64,000 nucleotides of DNA. Source: Rhodothermus marinus. Its GTDB lineage: Bacteria; Bacteroidota; Rhodothermia; Rhodothermales; Rhodothermaceae. Under the pieces are notes generated by a model that worked only from the letters and a program-made list of their open reading frames with translations, had not been told where the DNA came from and did not search any database. A program made the translations under genes and the position numbers. Where the stretch lies: positions 673,501-737,500 of the forward strand of contig NZ_AP019797.1 of NCBI RefSeq assembly GCF_009936275.1, read 5' to 3'. Shown here piece after piece: positions 25,552-35,540 of this stretch; within the stretch, counting starts at the first letter, position 1; the number at the start of each line of letters is the position of its first letter.

Positions 25552-26117
25552 AACGCCTGCTACAGGGCATTCTGCTGGTGGGTTGCCTGCTGGTAGCCGC
25601 CTGCCGACAGTCGCCTGCGCCCGAGGTGGTGGCGGCCGTGCAGGCCGAGCAGGAGCCCGAGCAGGAGAGCTGGCAGGTGGACTACCGGCTTTCGCTGGAG
25701 GGACGACCCCGGGCACGCCTGCTGGCCGCCCACCTGATCCGCCAGGAATTCCCTGAAAGCACCTACGTGGTGCTTGAAGGAACGGCCGAGGAGCCGGTCC
25801 GGGGATGGCTTTTCACGCCGGAGGGAGACTCGAGCGCAACCCTCCGGGCGCAACGGGTCGTGTACTACGAAAACGCCCGCCGCTTCGAGGCCGAAGGTGA
25901 GGTGGAGGTGGTCACCCGGAAAGGGCGCCGGCTCCTGACCGATCGGCTGCGCTGGTTCGAGGATCGGCAACGGCTTTATGCGCCGGGCTTTGTGCGTCTG
26001 CTGGCGCCCGACGAGCAGGTGGAAGGGTTCGAACTGGACGCCGACGAACAGCTTACGAGCTACCGGCTGCGCCGCGTGACCGGCCGCGTCGTTATCGAAG
26101 AGGAAACGTCCGAATGA
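25548..26117 (+). CDS. lptC: LptC-like lipopolysaccharide export lipoprotein
   Basis: The 189-residue product has a lipoprotein signal, LLVGCLLVAACRQ, with the lipidated cysteine at about residue 19. The remaining part is beta-rich with SLEGRPRARLLAAHLIRQEF, FEAEGEVEVVTRKGRRLLTD and RLRWFEDRQRLYAPGFVRLL. This is the LptC/OstA pattern of transport proteins that carry lipopolysaccharide across the periplasm. Classical LptC has an N-terminal membrane helix, while the lipoprotein form is common in Bacteroidota. It is coupled at both ends by ATGA overlaps: with the B3/B4 gene before it and the OstA-domain gene after it. Confidence 0.82.
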   Translation: MKRLLQGILLVGCLLVAACRQSPAPEVVAAVQAEQEPEQESWQVDYRLSLEGRPRARLLAAHLIRQEFPESTYVVLEGTAEEPVRGWLFTPEGDSSATLRAQRVVYYENARRFEAEGEVEVVTRKGRRLLTDRLRWFEDRQRLYAPGFVRLLAPDEQVEGFELDADEQLTSYRLRRVTGRVVIEEETSE

Positions 26118-27604
26118 GCGCACGTCTGCTCCTGCTATTGCTGATGGGATGGGGGCTTGCCCCGGCGCTCCTGGCGCAGCCGGCCGACACGAGCCGTCGC
26201 CCGGTATCGCTCCAGGCCGATTCGCTGGTCGGAGGTGTAGATGCGGCCGGCCGGCGCTTCCGTGAGCTGATCGGACGTGTTTTTCTCCAACAGGATTCGA
26301 CACGACTTTGGGCCGAGCGCGCCACGCAATGGCCCGAGGAGCGGCGCATTCGCTTCGTGGGAAACGTGCGCATCGTGGAGCGCGGCGACTCGCTCCGGGC
26401 CGACACGATCTACTACGACAGTCGCCAGAAGGTCGGGCGCGCCATCGGGCGTGTGCGGCTCTGGGATGGCACGGTAACGGTGGAGGCCCCGCTGGGCTGG
26501 TACTACACCCGGGAGAAACGGGCGGTCTTTGAAGCCGGCGTACGGCTGGCCGACAGTGCCGCCGTGCTCACCAGCCAGCGGGGCGTGTACTGGTCCGACG
26601 AAAAGCGGGCGGAATTCCATGGAAACGTGCGGCTTACAGGCGAAAACCGTTATCTGGAGGCCGACACGGTCGTCTACTTTCGCGACACCAAAGTAGCGCT
26701 GGCGCAGGGGCGTGTCTTTATCGAACAGCAGGACACGTCCGAAGACGGTACGGTCACGCGCACGCTGCTTTTTGGGCGCCAGGCCTTTAACAACGAGCAG
26801 ACCGGCTACAGTCGGATGACGGGCCGGCCGCTGCTGGTGCTGTTGCGGCCGGATTCCACCGGCCGAGTCGATACGCTGCTCGTGCGGGCTGGCCAGTTGC
26901 ACTTTACGCGACAGGATTCGTTGCGACGACTGGTGGCCGTCGATTCCGTGCAACTCTGGCAGCGACGGCTGGCCGCCCGCGCCGACTCGCTGGTGTACGA
27001 CCGTATCGTCCGGAATGGCGAAGTGGTGTGGGAGGAAGTGCGTCTGTTCGGTGATCCGATCGCCTGGTTCGAGGAAACCCAGGTCTTCGGCGATACGCTC
27101 TGGCTGCACGGTAGCGGCGAGCGCGACACGCTCCGGGTGTTTCCGAATGCCTTTGTCGTGCAGCGCGACACGGTACTCGACCGCCTCCAGCAGCTCAAAG
27201 GGCGGCGACTGGTAGGCTATTTCGAGCAGGATTCGCTCCGCCAGCTTGTGGTCGGTCCCAACGCCGAGGCGATCTACTACCTGCGCGATCGGAACGACTC
27301 GCTCCGGGGAGCCGTGCGCGTCTCCGGCGACGAGATCACCTTCTGGTTTGCTGGCGACCGGGTGCGGCGGGTGCGGGTGCAGGGGGGCGTGCAGGGCGTG
27401 CAGTACGACCGTGACCGAATTCCGGAGCCCTTCCAGCTCGAGGGCTTTCGCTGGGTGCCGGAACTTCGGCCCGATCCGGCCGATTTGCTTCGGGAAAGCT
27501 GGATCCGGCAGCGGCTGCGCACCGCACCGGAGTGGCGGCGGCCTTCGCCGCCGGTGATGCCGGCCTCGAACCCTACCGCCTATGAACGCGCCGGAAACCA
27601 CTGA
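26114..27604 (+). CDS. OstA/LptA-domain periplasmic protein
   Basis: This 496-residue protein starts with a signal peptide ([18 protein letters not shown], about residues 5-22). It is followed by repeated beta units typical of the OstA/LptA jelly-roll, for example [55 protein letters not shown] and [16 protein letters not shown]. LptA forms the periplasmic bridge for lipopolysaccharide. This protein is more than twice the length of a typical LptA and lacks an LptD barrel, so it may span the periplasm as a single long chain. This long form with lptB downstream is plausible for Bacteroidota. It overlaps lptB by 23 bases. Confidence 0.75.
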   Translation: MSARLLLLLLMGWGLAPALLAQPADTSRRPVSLQADSLVGGVDAAGRRFRELIGRVFLQQDSTRLWAERATQWPEERRIRFVGNVRIVERGDSLRADTIYYDSRQKVGRAIGRVRLWDGTVTVEAPLGWYYTREKRAVFEAGVRLADSAAVLTSQRGVYWSDEKRAEFHGNVRLTGENRYLEADTVVYFRDTKVALAQGRVFIEQQDTSEDGTVTRTLLFGRQAFNNEQTGYSRMTGRPLLVLLRPDSTGRVDTLLVRAGQLHFTRQDSLRRLVAVDSVQLWQRRLAARADSLVYDRIVRNGEVVWEEVRLFGDPIAWFEETQVFGDTLWLHGSGERDTLRVFPNAFVVQRDTVLDRLQQLKGRRLVGYFEQDSLRQLVVGPNAEAIYYLRDRNDSLRGAVRVSGDEITFWFAGDRVRRVRVQGGVQGVQYDRDRIPEPFQLEGFRWVPELRPDPADLLRESWIRQRLRTAPEWRRPSPPVMPASNPTAYERAGNH

Positions 27605-28331
27605 GCTGCGGGCCGAAGGGCTTTTCAAGCGCTATCGCAAGCGCTTTGTCGTGCAGGACGTCAGCCTGCGGGTCCGCCAGGGCGAAATCGTGGGACTGCT
27701 CGGTCCGAACGGGGCCGGCAAGACGACCACTTTTTACATGATCGTGGGCATGGTGCGGCCCAACGCCGGCAAAATTTTCCTGGGCGACCGGGAGATCACG
27801 CACCTGCCCATGTACCGACGGGCGCGGCTGGGCGTGGGCTATCTGGCCCAGGAGGCGTCGATCTTTCGTCAGCTGACCGTCGAAGAAAATCTGGAGGCCG
27901 TGCTGGAATTCCAGCCGCTGAGCCGCGCCGAACGGCGGGCTCGGGTAGAGCAGTTACTGCAGGAATTCGGGCTGGAGCGCGTGCGTCGTTCGAAGGGCTA
28001 CATGCTCTCGGGCGGGGAGCGGCGGCGGACGGAAATCGCCCGGGCGCTGGCCACCCGGCCCCGTTTTCTGCTGCTGGATGAGCCTTTCGCCGGAATCGAC
28101 CCGATCGCCGTCGAAGAACTCATGGCGCTGGTGGCCGATCTGCGGGCGCGCGGCATCGGCGTGCTCATCACCGATCACAACGTGCACGAGACGCTGGCCA
28201 TCACCGACCGCGCCTATCTGCTCTACGAAGGACACATCTTTCAACACGGCACCGCCGAAGAACTGGCCGCCGATCCCGAAGTGCGCCGCCGCTATCTGGG
28301 CGAAAAGTTCACGCTGGAACGCTACCGCTGA
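27582..28331 (+). CDS. lptB: lipopolysaccharide export ABC transporter ATPase
   Basis: The 249-residue product is an ABC ATPase with Walker A in [18 protein letters not shown], the Q-loop region in [17 protein letters not shown], signature [16 protein letters not shown], Walker [14 protein letters not shown] and the H-loop [30 protein letters not shown] is the hallmark of LptB. It powers extraction of lipopolysaccharide from the inner membrane with LptF and LptG, whose genes are not in the window. It overlaps the upstream OstA gene and ends at a hairpin facing the convergent thiI gene. Confidence 0.93.
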   Translation: MNAPETTELRAEGLFKRYRKRFVVQDVSLRVRQGEIVGLLGPNGAGKTTTFYMIVGMVRPNAGKIFLGDREITHLPMYRRARLGVGYLAQEASIFRQLTVEENLEAVLEFQPLSRAERRARVEQLLQEFGLERVRRSKGYMLSGGERRRTEIARALATRPRFLLLDEPFAGIDPIAVEELMALVADLRARGIGVLITDHNVHETLAITDRAYLLYEGHIFQHGTAEELAADPEVRRRYLGEKFTLERYR

Positions 28332-28367
28332 ATACACTTCGGGATCGCAGTGAAGGGCTGTATTCAG
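28328..28367. terminator. hairpin between convergent lptB and thiI
   Basis: CTGAATAC at 28328-28335 pairs perfectly with GTATTCAG at 28360-28367, with a second internal pairing CTTC/GAAG. It sits between two convergent genes and could end both transcripts. There is no clear T-run on either strand, so it may act with Rho or as a barrier. Confidence 0.45.
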
Positions 28368-28370
28368 CCG

Positions 28371-29873
28371 TTAAAGCTCAGGGACCTCGATGCCCCGCGC
28401 CTGGGCGTAGGCCTTAAGGGCCGGCACCCCGCCCTTGAACGAGTAGGCCTCGTACCCTTCGCGCTGCATGACCTCGGCCACGTAAGCTGATTGCAAGCCA
28501 CGCGGGCAATAGAGCACATAGACGCGATCGCGGTCCAGGTGCCGGAACTGCTGGAGGAGCTGCCAGGGATCCATGTGAAGGGCGCCCGGATAGTGCCAGT
28601 GTTCGTAGAGTGCCTCGCTCTGGCAATCGATGACCACGGCGCCTTCCGGGATTTCTTCGATGAACAGGTAGGGGGTCACCAGCTCCGAGGCCGACAGCGC
28701 GCGCAGATCGTACACTTCGGCCGAGGCGACGGCCTGGTCGAGCACCGACAGGTCGAGCTTGGCCAGCTCGGCATCGACGGCTTCGGGACGCGTGGCCGTT
28801 ACGGGCCGATCGGGGGTCAGCGCACAGTATTCGCGCACGCGTTCCGAGAGCGTGGCCGTACCGATCTGCCGGGCCAGATTGATGATCTCCTCCTTGTCAT
28901 AGGTCAGCAGCGGGCGCAATACGGGCAGCGAGGTGCCCGCCTCGATGGCCTGCAGGTTTTTGAGCGTCTGTGAGGAGACCTGACCGAGCGATTCACCGGT
29001 GATGAGCGCCAGCGCTTCGGTCCGGCGGGCCACGGCCTCGCCGGCCCGGTACATCAACCGCTTGAGTACCACCTGCCAGTAGGCGGGGCGCACGTGGCGG
29101 CGCATTTCATCGACAACCGGCCCGAAGTCCACCGAGTAGAAACGGGGCCGTGTGCCGAAGCTCCAGGCGTCGGCCAGCACCTTGGCCACCTGCAGCACGG
29201 CGCGTTCGTAGGCTTTGCCGCCCAGGTTGCAGAACAGGTAATCGACGGCCACGCCACGCCGCATGGCCAGCCAGGCTGCCACGGCCGAGTCGAAGCCGCC
29301 GGAGATGAGCACCAGCGCCTGTCCCTGGCTTCCGATCGGGAGGCCACCCAGGCCTTTGATGATCGTGGTGTAGAAGTAGGCACGGTCTTCCCGCACCTCC
29401 ACATACACCGTCACTTCCGGATTGGTCAGATCGACCCGCTCCGCGAAGGGGCGCAGTGCCGCGCCGAGCTCGACTTCGATGTCCCGCGAGCGGTAGGGGT
29501 GGTTGCCCCGCCGCCGGGCGCGCACGGCGAAGCGACGGCCGCGCACGCGCTCGGCAAACGCCTCGGCCCCGCGCTGCACGATCTCCTCCAGCGACGTGCC
29601 GGTGACCAGTTCGATCGGCATGATCGGTCCGATGCCCGGCACGTGGCGCAGTGCCTCGATGGCCTGAAGCGGCGCCTCCGTCTCGATCAGAAACCAGCTC
29701 CAGGAGCCCACGAAGCGAAACGGAATCTCTTGGCTGCGCAGCGCGTCTTTCAGGTTGCGCACCAGCAGTTGCTGGAAGCGCCGGCGCGTCCGGCTCGATT
29801 TGAGCGTCAGCTCCGAAGCCGGCCGCAGAAACAGCAGCGTCCGGGAACGTTCGCCGGTGGTTTGCTCGACCAT
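28371..29873 (-). CDS. thiI: tRNA 4-thiouridine synthase with rhodanese domain
   Basis: This 500-residue ThiI carries a THUMP-containing N-terminal half (to about residue 170). The PP-loop ATP-pyrophosphatase motif is LVLISGGFDSAVAAWL with SGGFDS at 191-196, and the conserved cysteine lies in REYCALTPDRPVTA. A fused rhodanese domain fills residues 395-500, with the persulfide cysteine at about 456 in YVLYCPRGLQSAY. It makes 4-thiouridine in tRNA and may supply sulfur for thiamine. The start is the ATG at 29873, followed by VEQTTGERS; the frame stays open far upstream but crosses the aroF promoter and has no homology there. It is probably a single-gene transcript. Confidence 0.93.
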   Translation of the reverse strand: MVEQTTGERSRTLLFLRPASELTLKSSRTRRRFQQLLVRNLKDALRSQEIPFRFVGSWSWFLIETEAPLQAIEALRHVPGIGPIMPIELVTGTSLEEIVQRGAEAFAERVRGRRFAVRARRRGNHPYRSRDIEVELGAALRPFAERVDLTNPEVTVYVEVREDRAYFYTTIIKGLGGLPIGSQGQALVLISGGFDSAVAAWLAMRRGVAVDYLFCNLGGKAYERAVLQVAKVLADAWSFGTRPRFYSVDFGPVVDEMRRHVRPAYWQVVLKRLMYRAGEAVARRTEALALITGESLGQVSSQTLKNLQAIEAGTSLPVLRPLLTYDKEEIINLARQIGTATLSERVREYCALTPDRPVTATRPEAVDAELAKLDLSVLDQAVASAEVYDLRALSASELVTPYLFIEEIPEGAVVIDCQSEALYEHWHYPGALHMDPWQLLQQFRHLDRDRVYVLYCPRGLQSAYVAEVMQREGYEAYSFKGGVPALKAYAQARGIEVPEL

Positions 29874-29946
29874 GAATCTTTCTCGTTTATTTGAAATAAA
29901 GTAAATGGTCAAGGCGGCTTCAGGTTCGGCAAAAAACGCGCATAGA

Positions 29947-29978
29947 TTTTTGAAGCGCCCGGAACTTTCGTATCTTTG
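29947..29978 (+). promoter_or_regulatory. promoter of the DAHP synthase gene, near-leaderless
   Basis: TTTTTG at 29947-29952, an 18-base spacer and TATCTTTG at 29971-29978 match the Bacteroidota promoter consensus TTTG / TAnnTTTG. The last base of the -7 element is only 3 bases from the ATG at 29982, so transcription should begin at or within a few bases of the start codon. No ribosome binding site is visible, which agrees with leaderless translation. Confidence 0.65.
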
Positions 29979-29981
29979 CGC

Positions 29982-31058
29982 ATGAAATCCCTCTCTCACA
30001 ACGAGCAATGGCAAGGGGATATGGTTGTCGTGATGCAGCCCGGGGCCACCGAAGCCCAGATTCAAGCCGTGATCGAGCGACTGAACGCCTACGGGTTCGA
30101 CGTGCACCGTTCGACCGGGGTCAACCAGACTGTGCTGGGCGCGATCGGGGTCAAGCCGGACTTTGACATTCGTCACATCAAAGTGCTCGATGGCGTGGCG
30201 GACGTTTACCGGGTGACCGAACCGTACAAGTTTGCCAGCCGTACCTGGAAGAAGACGGACACCCAGATCGAAGTCAACGGTGTGGTGATCGGCGGGCCCG
30301 AGGTGGTGGTGATGGCGGGGCCGTGCTCCGTCGAAAGCGAGGAGCAGATCATGGCGACGGCGGCGCACGTGGCCGCGCAGGGCGCGACCTTCCTGCGAGG
30401 GGGGGCCTTCAAGCCGCGCACCTCTCCTTATTCCTTCCAGGGACTCGGCGAAGTAGGGCTCAAGCTGCTGCGTGAGGCGGCCGACCGCTACGGCCTCCGG
30501 GTTATCACGGAGGTGATGGAAGTCAACCAGATTGAGCTGATCTATCCGTACACCGACATTTTCCAGGTGGGCGCCCGCAACATGCAGAACTTCGCCCTGC
30601 TCAAGGAGCTGGGCAAGGTGGACAAGCCGGTTTTCCTGAAGCGGGGCCCGGCGGCCACCATCGAAGAGTGGCTGATGAGCGCCGAGTACGTGATCGCGCA
30701 CGGCAACCCGCAGGTGATCCTCTGCGAGCGCGGCATCCGTACGTTCGAGACGCAGACGCGCAACACGCTCGACCTTTCGGCCATCCCGGTGGTCAAGCAG
30801 AAGAGTCATCTGCCCATCGTGGCCGATCCCAGCCACGGGACGGGCCTGCGCGACAAGGTGATCCCGATGGCGCGGGCGGCCGTGGCGGCGGGCGCCGACG
30901 GCATCATGGTGGAGGTTCACCCGGATCCGCCTTCGGCCAAAAGCGACGGGCCACAGTCGCTCTATTTCGACCAGTTTACCGAGTTGATGCGTCAGATCCG
31001 GCTCATTGCCCAGGTGATCGGGCGGACGGTCCGTGAGCCGCTCTCGGAAACCGTCTGA
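29982..31058 (+). CDS. aroF: 3-deoxy-7-phosphoheptulonate synthase (DAHP synthase)
   Basis: This 358-residue type I-beta DAHP synthase catalyses the first step of the shikimate pathway. Residues 1-85 form the ferredoxin-like regulatory domain seen in Thermotoga-type enzymes ([20 protein letters not shown] onward). The barrel carries [90 protein letters not shown] and [15 protein letters not shown] with the metal ligands. The ATG at 29982 is used; a TTG six bases upstream overlaps the promoter. The shikimate pathway also supplies chorismate to the menaquinone genes earlier in the window. Confidence 0.95.
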   Translation: MKSLSHNEQWQGDMVVVMQPGATEAQIQAVIERLNAYGFDVHRSTGVNQTVLGAIGVKPDFDIRHIKVLDGVADVYRVTEPYKFASRTWKKTDTQIEVNGVVIGGPEVVVMAGPCSVESEEQIMATAAHVAAQGATFLRGGAFKPRTSPYSFQGLGEVGLKLLREAADRYGLRVITEVMEVNQIELIYPYTDIFQVGARNMQNFALLKELGKVDKPVFLKRGPAATIEEWLMSAEYVIAHGNPQVILCERGIRTFETQTRNTLDLSAIPVVKQKSHLPIVADPSHGTGLRDKVIPMARAAVAAGADGIMVEVHPDPPSAKSDGPQSLYFDQFTELMRQIRLIAQVIGRTVREPLSETV

Positions 31059-31195
31059 CGCGTTCGCGGTTGCCTTCCAGGTGTTGCCGGTCCGGTGGGG
31101 AAGAGGTCGCTTCACCGCCGGGCCGGCAAGCATTTTGCAGGGAGGGGCCGCGCGGCACCCGACCAGGTTTTTGAAACGCAAGCCTTTCTTCGCCT

Positions 31196-33031
<1,836 letters not shown>

Positions 33032-33089
33032 CCTACAGGCACCTACAGGCCGATCGCGGCGTTAGCAGCGGAAACGAAGCGCTGCGCTT

Positions 33090-34172
33090 ATGATCCCGAA
33101 AGAGCCGCTGGAGGAAATCAAACGCCGTTACGAGGAAGTCACGCAGGCGCTGTCGGACCCGGAGGTGGCCGCCGATCCGAAGCGGCTGGCCGAGCTCGGA
33201 CGCGAACATGCCAGCCTGCGCGCCGTCGTCGAGGCCATCGAAGCCTACGAGCGCCTGCTGGCCGAGCAGGAAAGCCTGCGCGAGCTGATCCGCACCGAGT
33301 CGGACCCGGAATTGATCCGCATGGCCCGGCATGAGCTGGAAGAACTGGAGGAGCGGTTACCGGCCGTCGAGGAAGACCTGCGGCTGCGCCTGATTCCGCA
33401 GGACGAAATGGACCGGCGCAACGCCATCGTGGAGATCCGGGCCGGCACGGGCGGCGACGAAGCGGCGCTGTTTGCCGGCGATCTGTTCCGCATGTACAGC
33501 CGCTTTGCCGAGCGAAAGGGCTGGAAGCTGGAAGTGCTCGACGCTTCGCCGGGCACGGTGGGCGGCTTCAAGGAGATCATCTTCAGCCTGAAGGGGCCGG
33601 ACGTTTACGGCACCATGAAGTACGAAAGCGGGGTGCATCGCGTGCAGCGTGTGCCCGCCACGGAATCGCAGGGACGCATCCACACTTCGGCCGCCAGCGT
33701 GGTCGTGCTGCCCGAGGCCGAGGAAGTGGACGTGGAGATCCGGCCCGAAGACCTGCGCATCGACGTGTTCCGGGCCAGCGGTGCCGGTGGGCAGCACGTC
33801 AACCGCACCGAGTCGGCCGTCCGCATTACACATATCCCTACCGGCATTGTCGTCTCCTGTCAGGACGAAAAGAGTCAACATCAGAACAGAGAACGCGCCA
33901 TGCGCATCCTGCGCGCGCGCCTGTATGAACTGGAGCAGGAGCGCCAGCGGGCCGAACGCGACGCGGTGCGACGGGCTTCCATCAAAACCGGTGACCGCTC
34001 GGCCAAAATCCGCACCTACAACTTCCCGCAGGACCGGGTGACCGACCACCGCCTCGAAGGTGAGCTGAAAAACTGGCCGCTGCACCGCATCATCGAAGGC
34101 GAGCTGGACGAACTGATCAACGCGCTGCGCACGGCCGAACACGCCGAGCGTCTGGCTCAGCTCAAGGCCTAA
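33090..34172 (+). CDS. prfA: peptide chain release factor 1
   Basis: This 360-residue class I release factor has the catalytic GGQ in [19 protein letters not shown]. The [14 protein letters not shown] start, [20 protein letters not shown] and [20 protein letters not shown] are characteristic of RF1. The decoding loop region contains the PATESQGR stretch expected for stop-codon recognition of UAA and UAG. It follows glmS after 58 bases containing a short repeated CTACAGGC. The C-terminal helical part ends [15 protein letters not shown]. Confidence 0.96.
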   Translation: MIPKEPLEEIKRRYEEVTQALSDPEVAADPKRLAELGREHASLRAVVEAIEAYERLLAEQESLRELIRTESDPELIRMARHELEELEERLPAVEEDLRLRLIPQDEMDRRNAIVEIRAGTGGDEAALFAGDLFRMYSRFAERKGWKLEVLDASPGTVGGFKEIIFSLKGPDVYGTMKYESGVHRVQRVPATESQGRIHTSAASVVVLPEAEEVDVEIRPEDLRIDVFRASGAGGQHVNRTESAVRITHIPTGIVVSCQDEKSQHQNRERAMRILRARLYELEQERQRAERDAVRRASIKTGDRSAKIRTYNFPQDRVTDHRLEGELKNWPLHRIIEGELDELINALRTAEHAERLAQLKA

Positions 34173-34196
34173 TTTTCCGCAAAGAAGAACCACCCC

Positions 34197-34299
34197 TTTG
34201 CCTCCGGCGTTGAAGCGCCGTACCTTACGTACCTCCCTGCTCCCGTCCGTCGGCGGGGGCATGAACCGAAACCGGTAATCATTCCACAGGGAAGGGATC
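34197..34299 (+). promoter_or_regulatory. rpsF promoter and structured leader
   Basis: TTTG at 34197-34200, 20 bases, then TACCTTAC at 34221-34228 is a fair promoter match. The leader has a stable hairpin at 34242-34257 (CCCGTC/GGCGGG) and a small one, ACCG/CGGT, at 34264-34276 before GAAGGGATC and the ATG. An S6:S18-type autoregulatory leader is known upstream of rpsF in many bacteria; whether this is one needs a covariance model. Confidence 0.4.
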
Positions 34300-34725
34300 A
34301 TGTCGGAAGTGAAGAACTTCTACGAGCTGACCTACATCATCAACGCGGCGCTCAGCGACGACCAGATCAAGGAAGTCATCCGCCGCGTCAACCAGTACAT
34401 CGAAGAGCACGGCGGCGAGATCGTTGAAGTCGACGAGTGGGGCACGCGGCGCCTGGCCTATCCGATCCAGAAGCGGCGGAACGGCTACTACGTGAACATG
34501 TACTTCCGGGCGCCCGCCTCGTTGATCGCCGCCCTGGAGCGCTTCCTGGAGATCGACGAGCAGGTGCTGCGTTACCTGACGCTGCGCATGGACGCGAAGA
34601 TGCTGCGTCACTACGAGCGGCGTAAGCAGCAGGCCGTCGAGGCGGCGCGGCCGCGTCCGAAAGACGTAGCGGTGGAAGAAGAGGAGGATGTCGAAGTGGA
34701 GGATGAGGAAGAAGAAGAGGAATAA
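34300..34725 (+). CDS. rpsF: 30S ribosomal protein S6
   Basis: This 141-residue protein has the S6 fold: NFYELTYIINAALSDDQIK, a helix, then GEIVEVDEWGTRRLAYPIQK and YVNMYFRAPASLIAALERFL, with LRYLTLRMD near the end. S6 binds the central domain of 16S rRNA with S18. After residue 115 there is a very acidic tail (EEEEDVEVEDEEEEEE), longer than in Escherichia coli, where S6 is post-translationally polyglutamylated. The start has a GAAGGGATC site. It leads the rpsF-rpsR-rplI operon. Confidence 0.97.
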   Translation: MSEVKNFYELTYIINAALSDDQIKEVIRRVNQYIEEHGGEIVEVDEWGTRRLAYPIQKRRNGYYVNMYFRAPASLIAALERFLEIDEQVLRYLTLRMDAKMLRHYERRKQQAVEAARPRPKDVAVEEEEDVEVEDEEEEEE

Positions 34726-34761
34726 TCGTCGATCTTCACCAAAACGAAGCGAAATCGAGCC

Positions 34762-34959
34762 ATGGCACGCAAGCGCGATCTGGAATACGTCGATTACAAG
34801 GACGTCGAGTTTCTGAAGCAGTTTATCAACGAGCAGGGTAAGATCCTGCCGCGTCGGATTACCGGCGTGTCGGCCAAGACGCAGCGGCAGATCGCCCGGG
34901 CCATCAAGCGGGCGCGCCACCTGGCGTTGCTGCCGTTTGTGGCCGAAGCGGTCAAGTAA
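34762..34959 (+). CDS. rpsR: 30S ribosomal protein S18
   Basis: This 65-residue basic protein has the S18 core, with [40 protein letters not shown] and [17 protein letters not shown]18 forms a heterodimer with S6 on the small subunit platform. It lies 36 bases after rpsF and 44 before rplI in the usual operon order. No gene for a single-stranded DNA-binding protein lies between rpsF and rpsR, unlike in many Firmicutes. Confidence 0.97.
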   Translation: MARKRDLEYVDYKDVEFLKQFINEQGKILPRRITGVSAKTQRQIARAIKRARHLALLPFVAEAVK

Positions 34960-35003
34960 GCCGCTGCCGATCTGGACGCATGACCCATAACCGCGATTTT
35001 GCC

Positions 35004-35459
35004 ATGAAAGTACTCTTGTTGCAGGACGTAGAGAAGCTGGGTCTGGAGGGGGAGGTGGTTACCGTCAAAGACGGTTACGGACGGAACTACCTGATTCCGA
35101 AGGGCCTGGCCATCGAGGCGACGCCGAGCGTGCTCAAGGACCTGGAAGAGCGGCGCCGCCAGCAGGCGCGTAAGCTGGCCCGCCAGCGGGAAGAAGCCCA
35201 GCGCATGGCCGAGGAGCTGGCGAAGACCGAAGTGGTCATTCGCGCCAAGGTCGGCGAGGAGAACCGCATCTTCGGGACGGTTACCTCGACGCAGGTGGCC
35301 GACTATCTGGCGCAGAAAGGCTTCAGGATCGACCGGCGTCGCATCGAGATGCCCGAAGATATCCGTATGCTGGGCGTCTACACGGCCCGCGTCAAGCTCC
35401 ATCCCGAAGTGGTGGCGCAGATCAAGATCCGCGTCGAGCCGGAGACGGCCGAAGGCTGA
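35004..35459 (+). CDS. rplI: 50S ribosomal protein L9
   Basis: This 151-residue protein is a complete L9. The N-terminal rRNA-binding domain begins MKVLLLQDVEKLGLEGEVVT and includes VKDGYGRNYLIPKGLAIEAT. A long charged connecting helix (RRRQQARKLARQREEAQRMA) leads to the C-terminal domain, which ends RVKLHPEVVAQIKIRVEPE. The ATG at 35004 gives the standard MKVLLL start; an in-frame ATG at 34980 would add eight unconserved residues. A strong terminator follows 30 bases after the stop, ending the operon. Confidence 0.96.
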   Translation: MKVLLLQDVEKLGLEGEVVTVKDGYGRNYLIPKGLAIEATPSVLKDLEERRRQQARKLARQREEAQRMAEELAKTEVVIRAKVGEENRIFGTVTSTQVADYLAQKGFRIDRRRIEMPEDIRMLGVYTARVKLHPEVVAQIKIRVEPETAEG

Positions 35460-35489
35460 CGCCCCGCAACCAGCGGCAACAATTGTTCG

Positions 35490-35521
35490 AGGCGTTCGTT
35501 TTCCCGACGAACGCCTTTTTT
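35490..35521 (+). terminator. intrinsic terminator of the rpsF-rpsR-rplI operon
   Basis: AGGCGTTCGT at 35490-35499 pairs perfectly with ACGAACGCCT at 35507-35516 across a 7-base loop, followed by a run of T through 35521. This is a textbook Rho-independent terminator. The dsbD ATG follows 20 bases later, so its promoter must overlap or lie within this region. Confidence 0.88.
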
Positions 35522-35540
35522 GTTGGCTTTCGGTCGAGCC

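Noticed and set aside
29874-31181. N-terminal extension of thiI through the aroF region (frame open to 31181)
   Set aside because: The reading frame has no stop but crosses the aroF coding sequence and promoter, and the text has no homology; the MVEQTTGERS start gives a normal ThiI.
31059-31195. glmS ribozyme upstream of glmS
   Set aside because: No conserved ribozyme core could be recognised, and such ribozymes are mainly found in Firmicutes.
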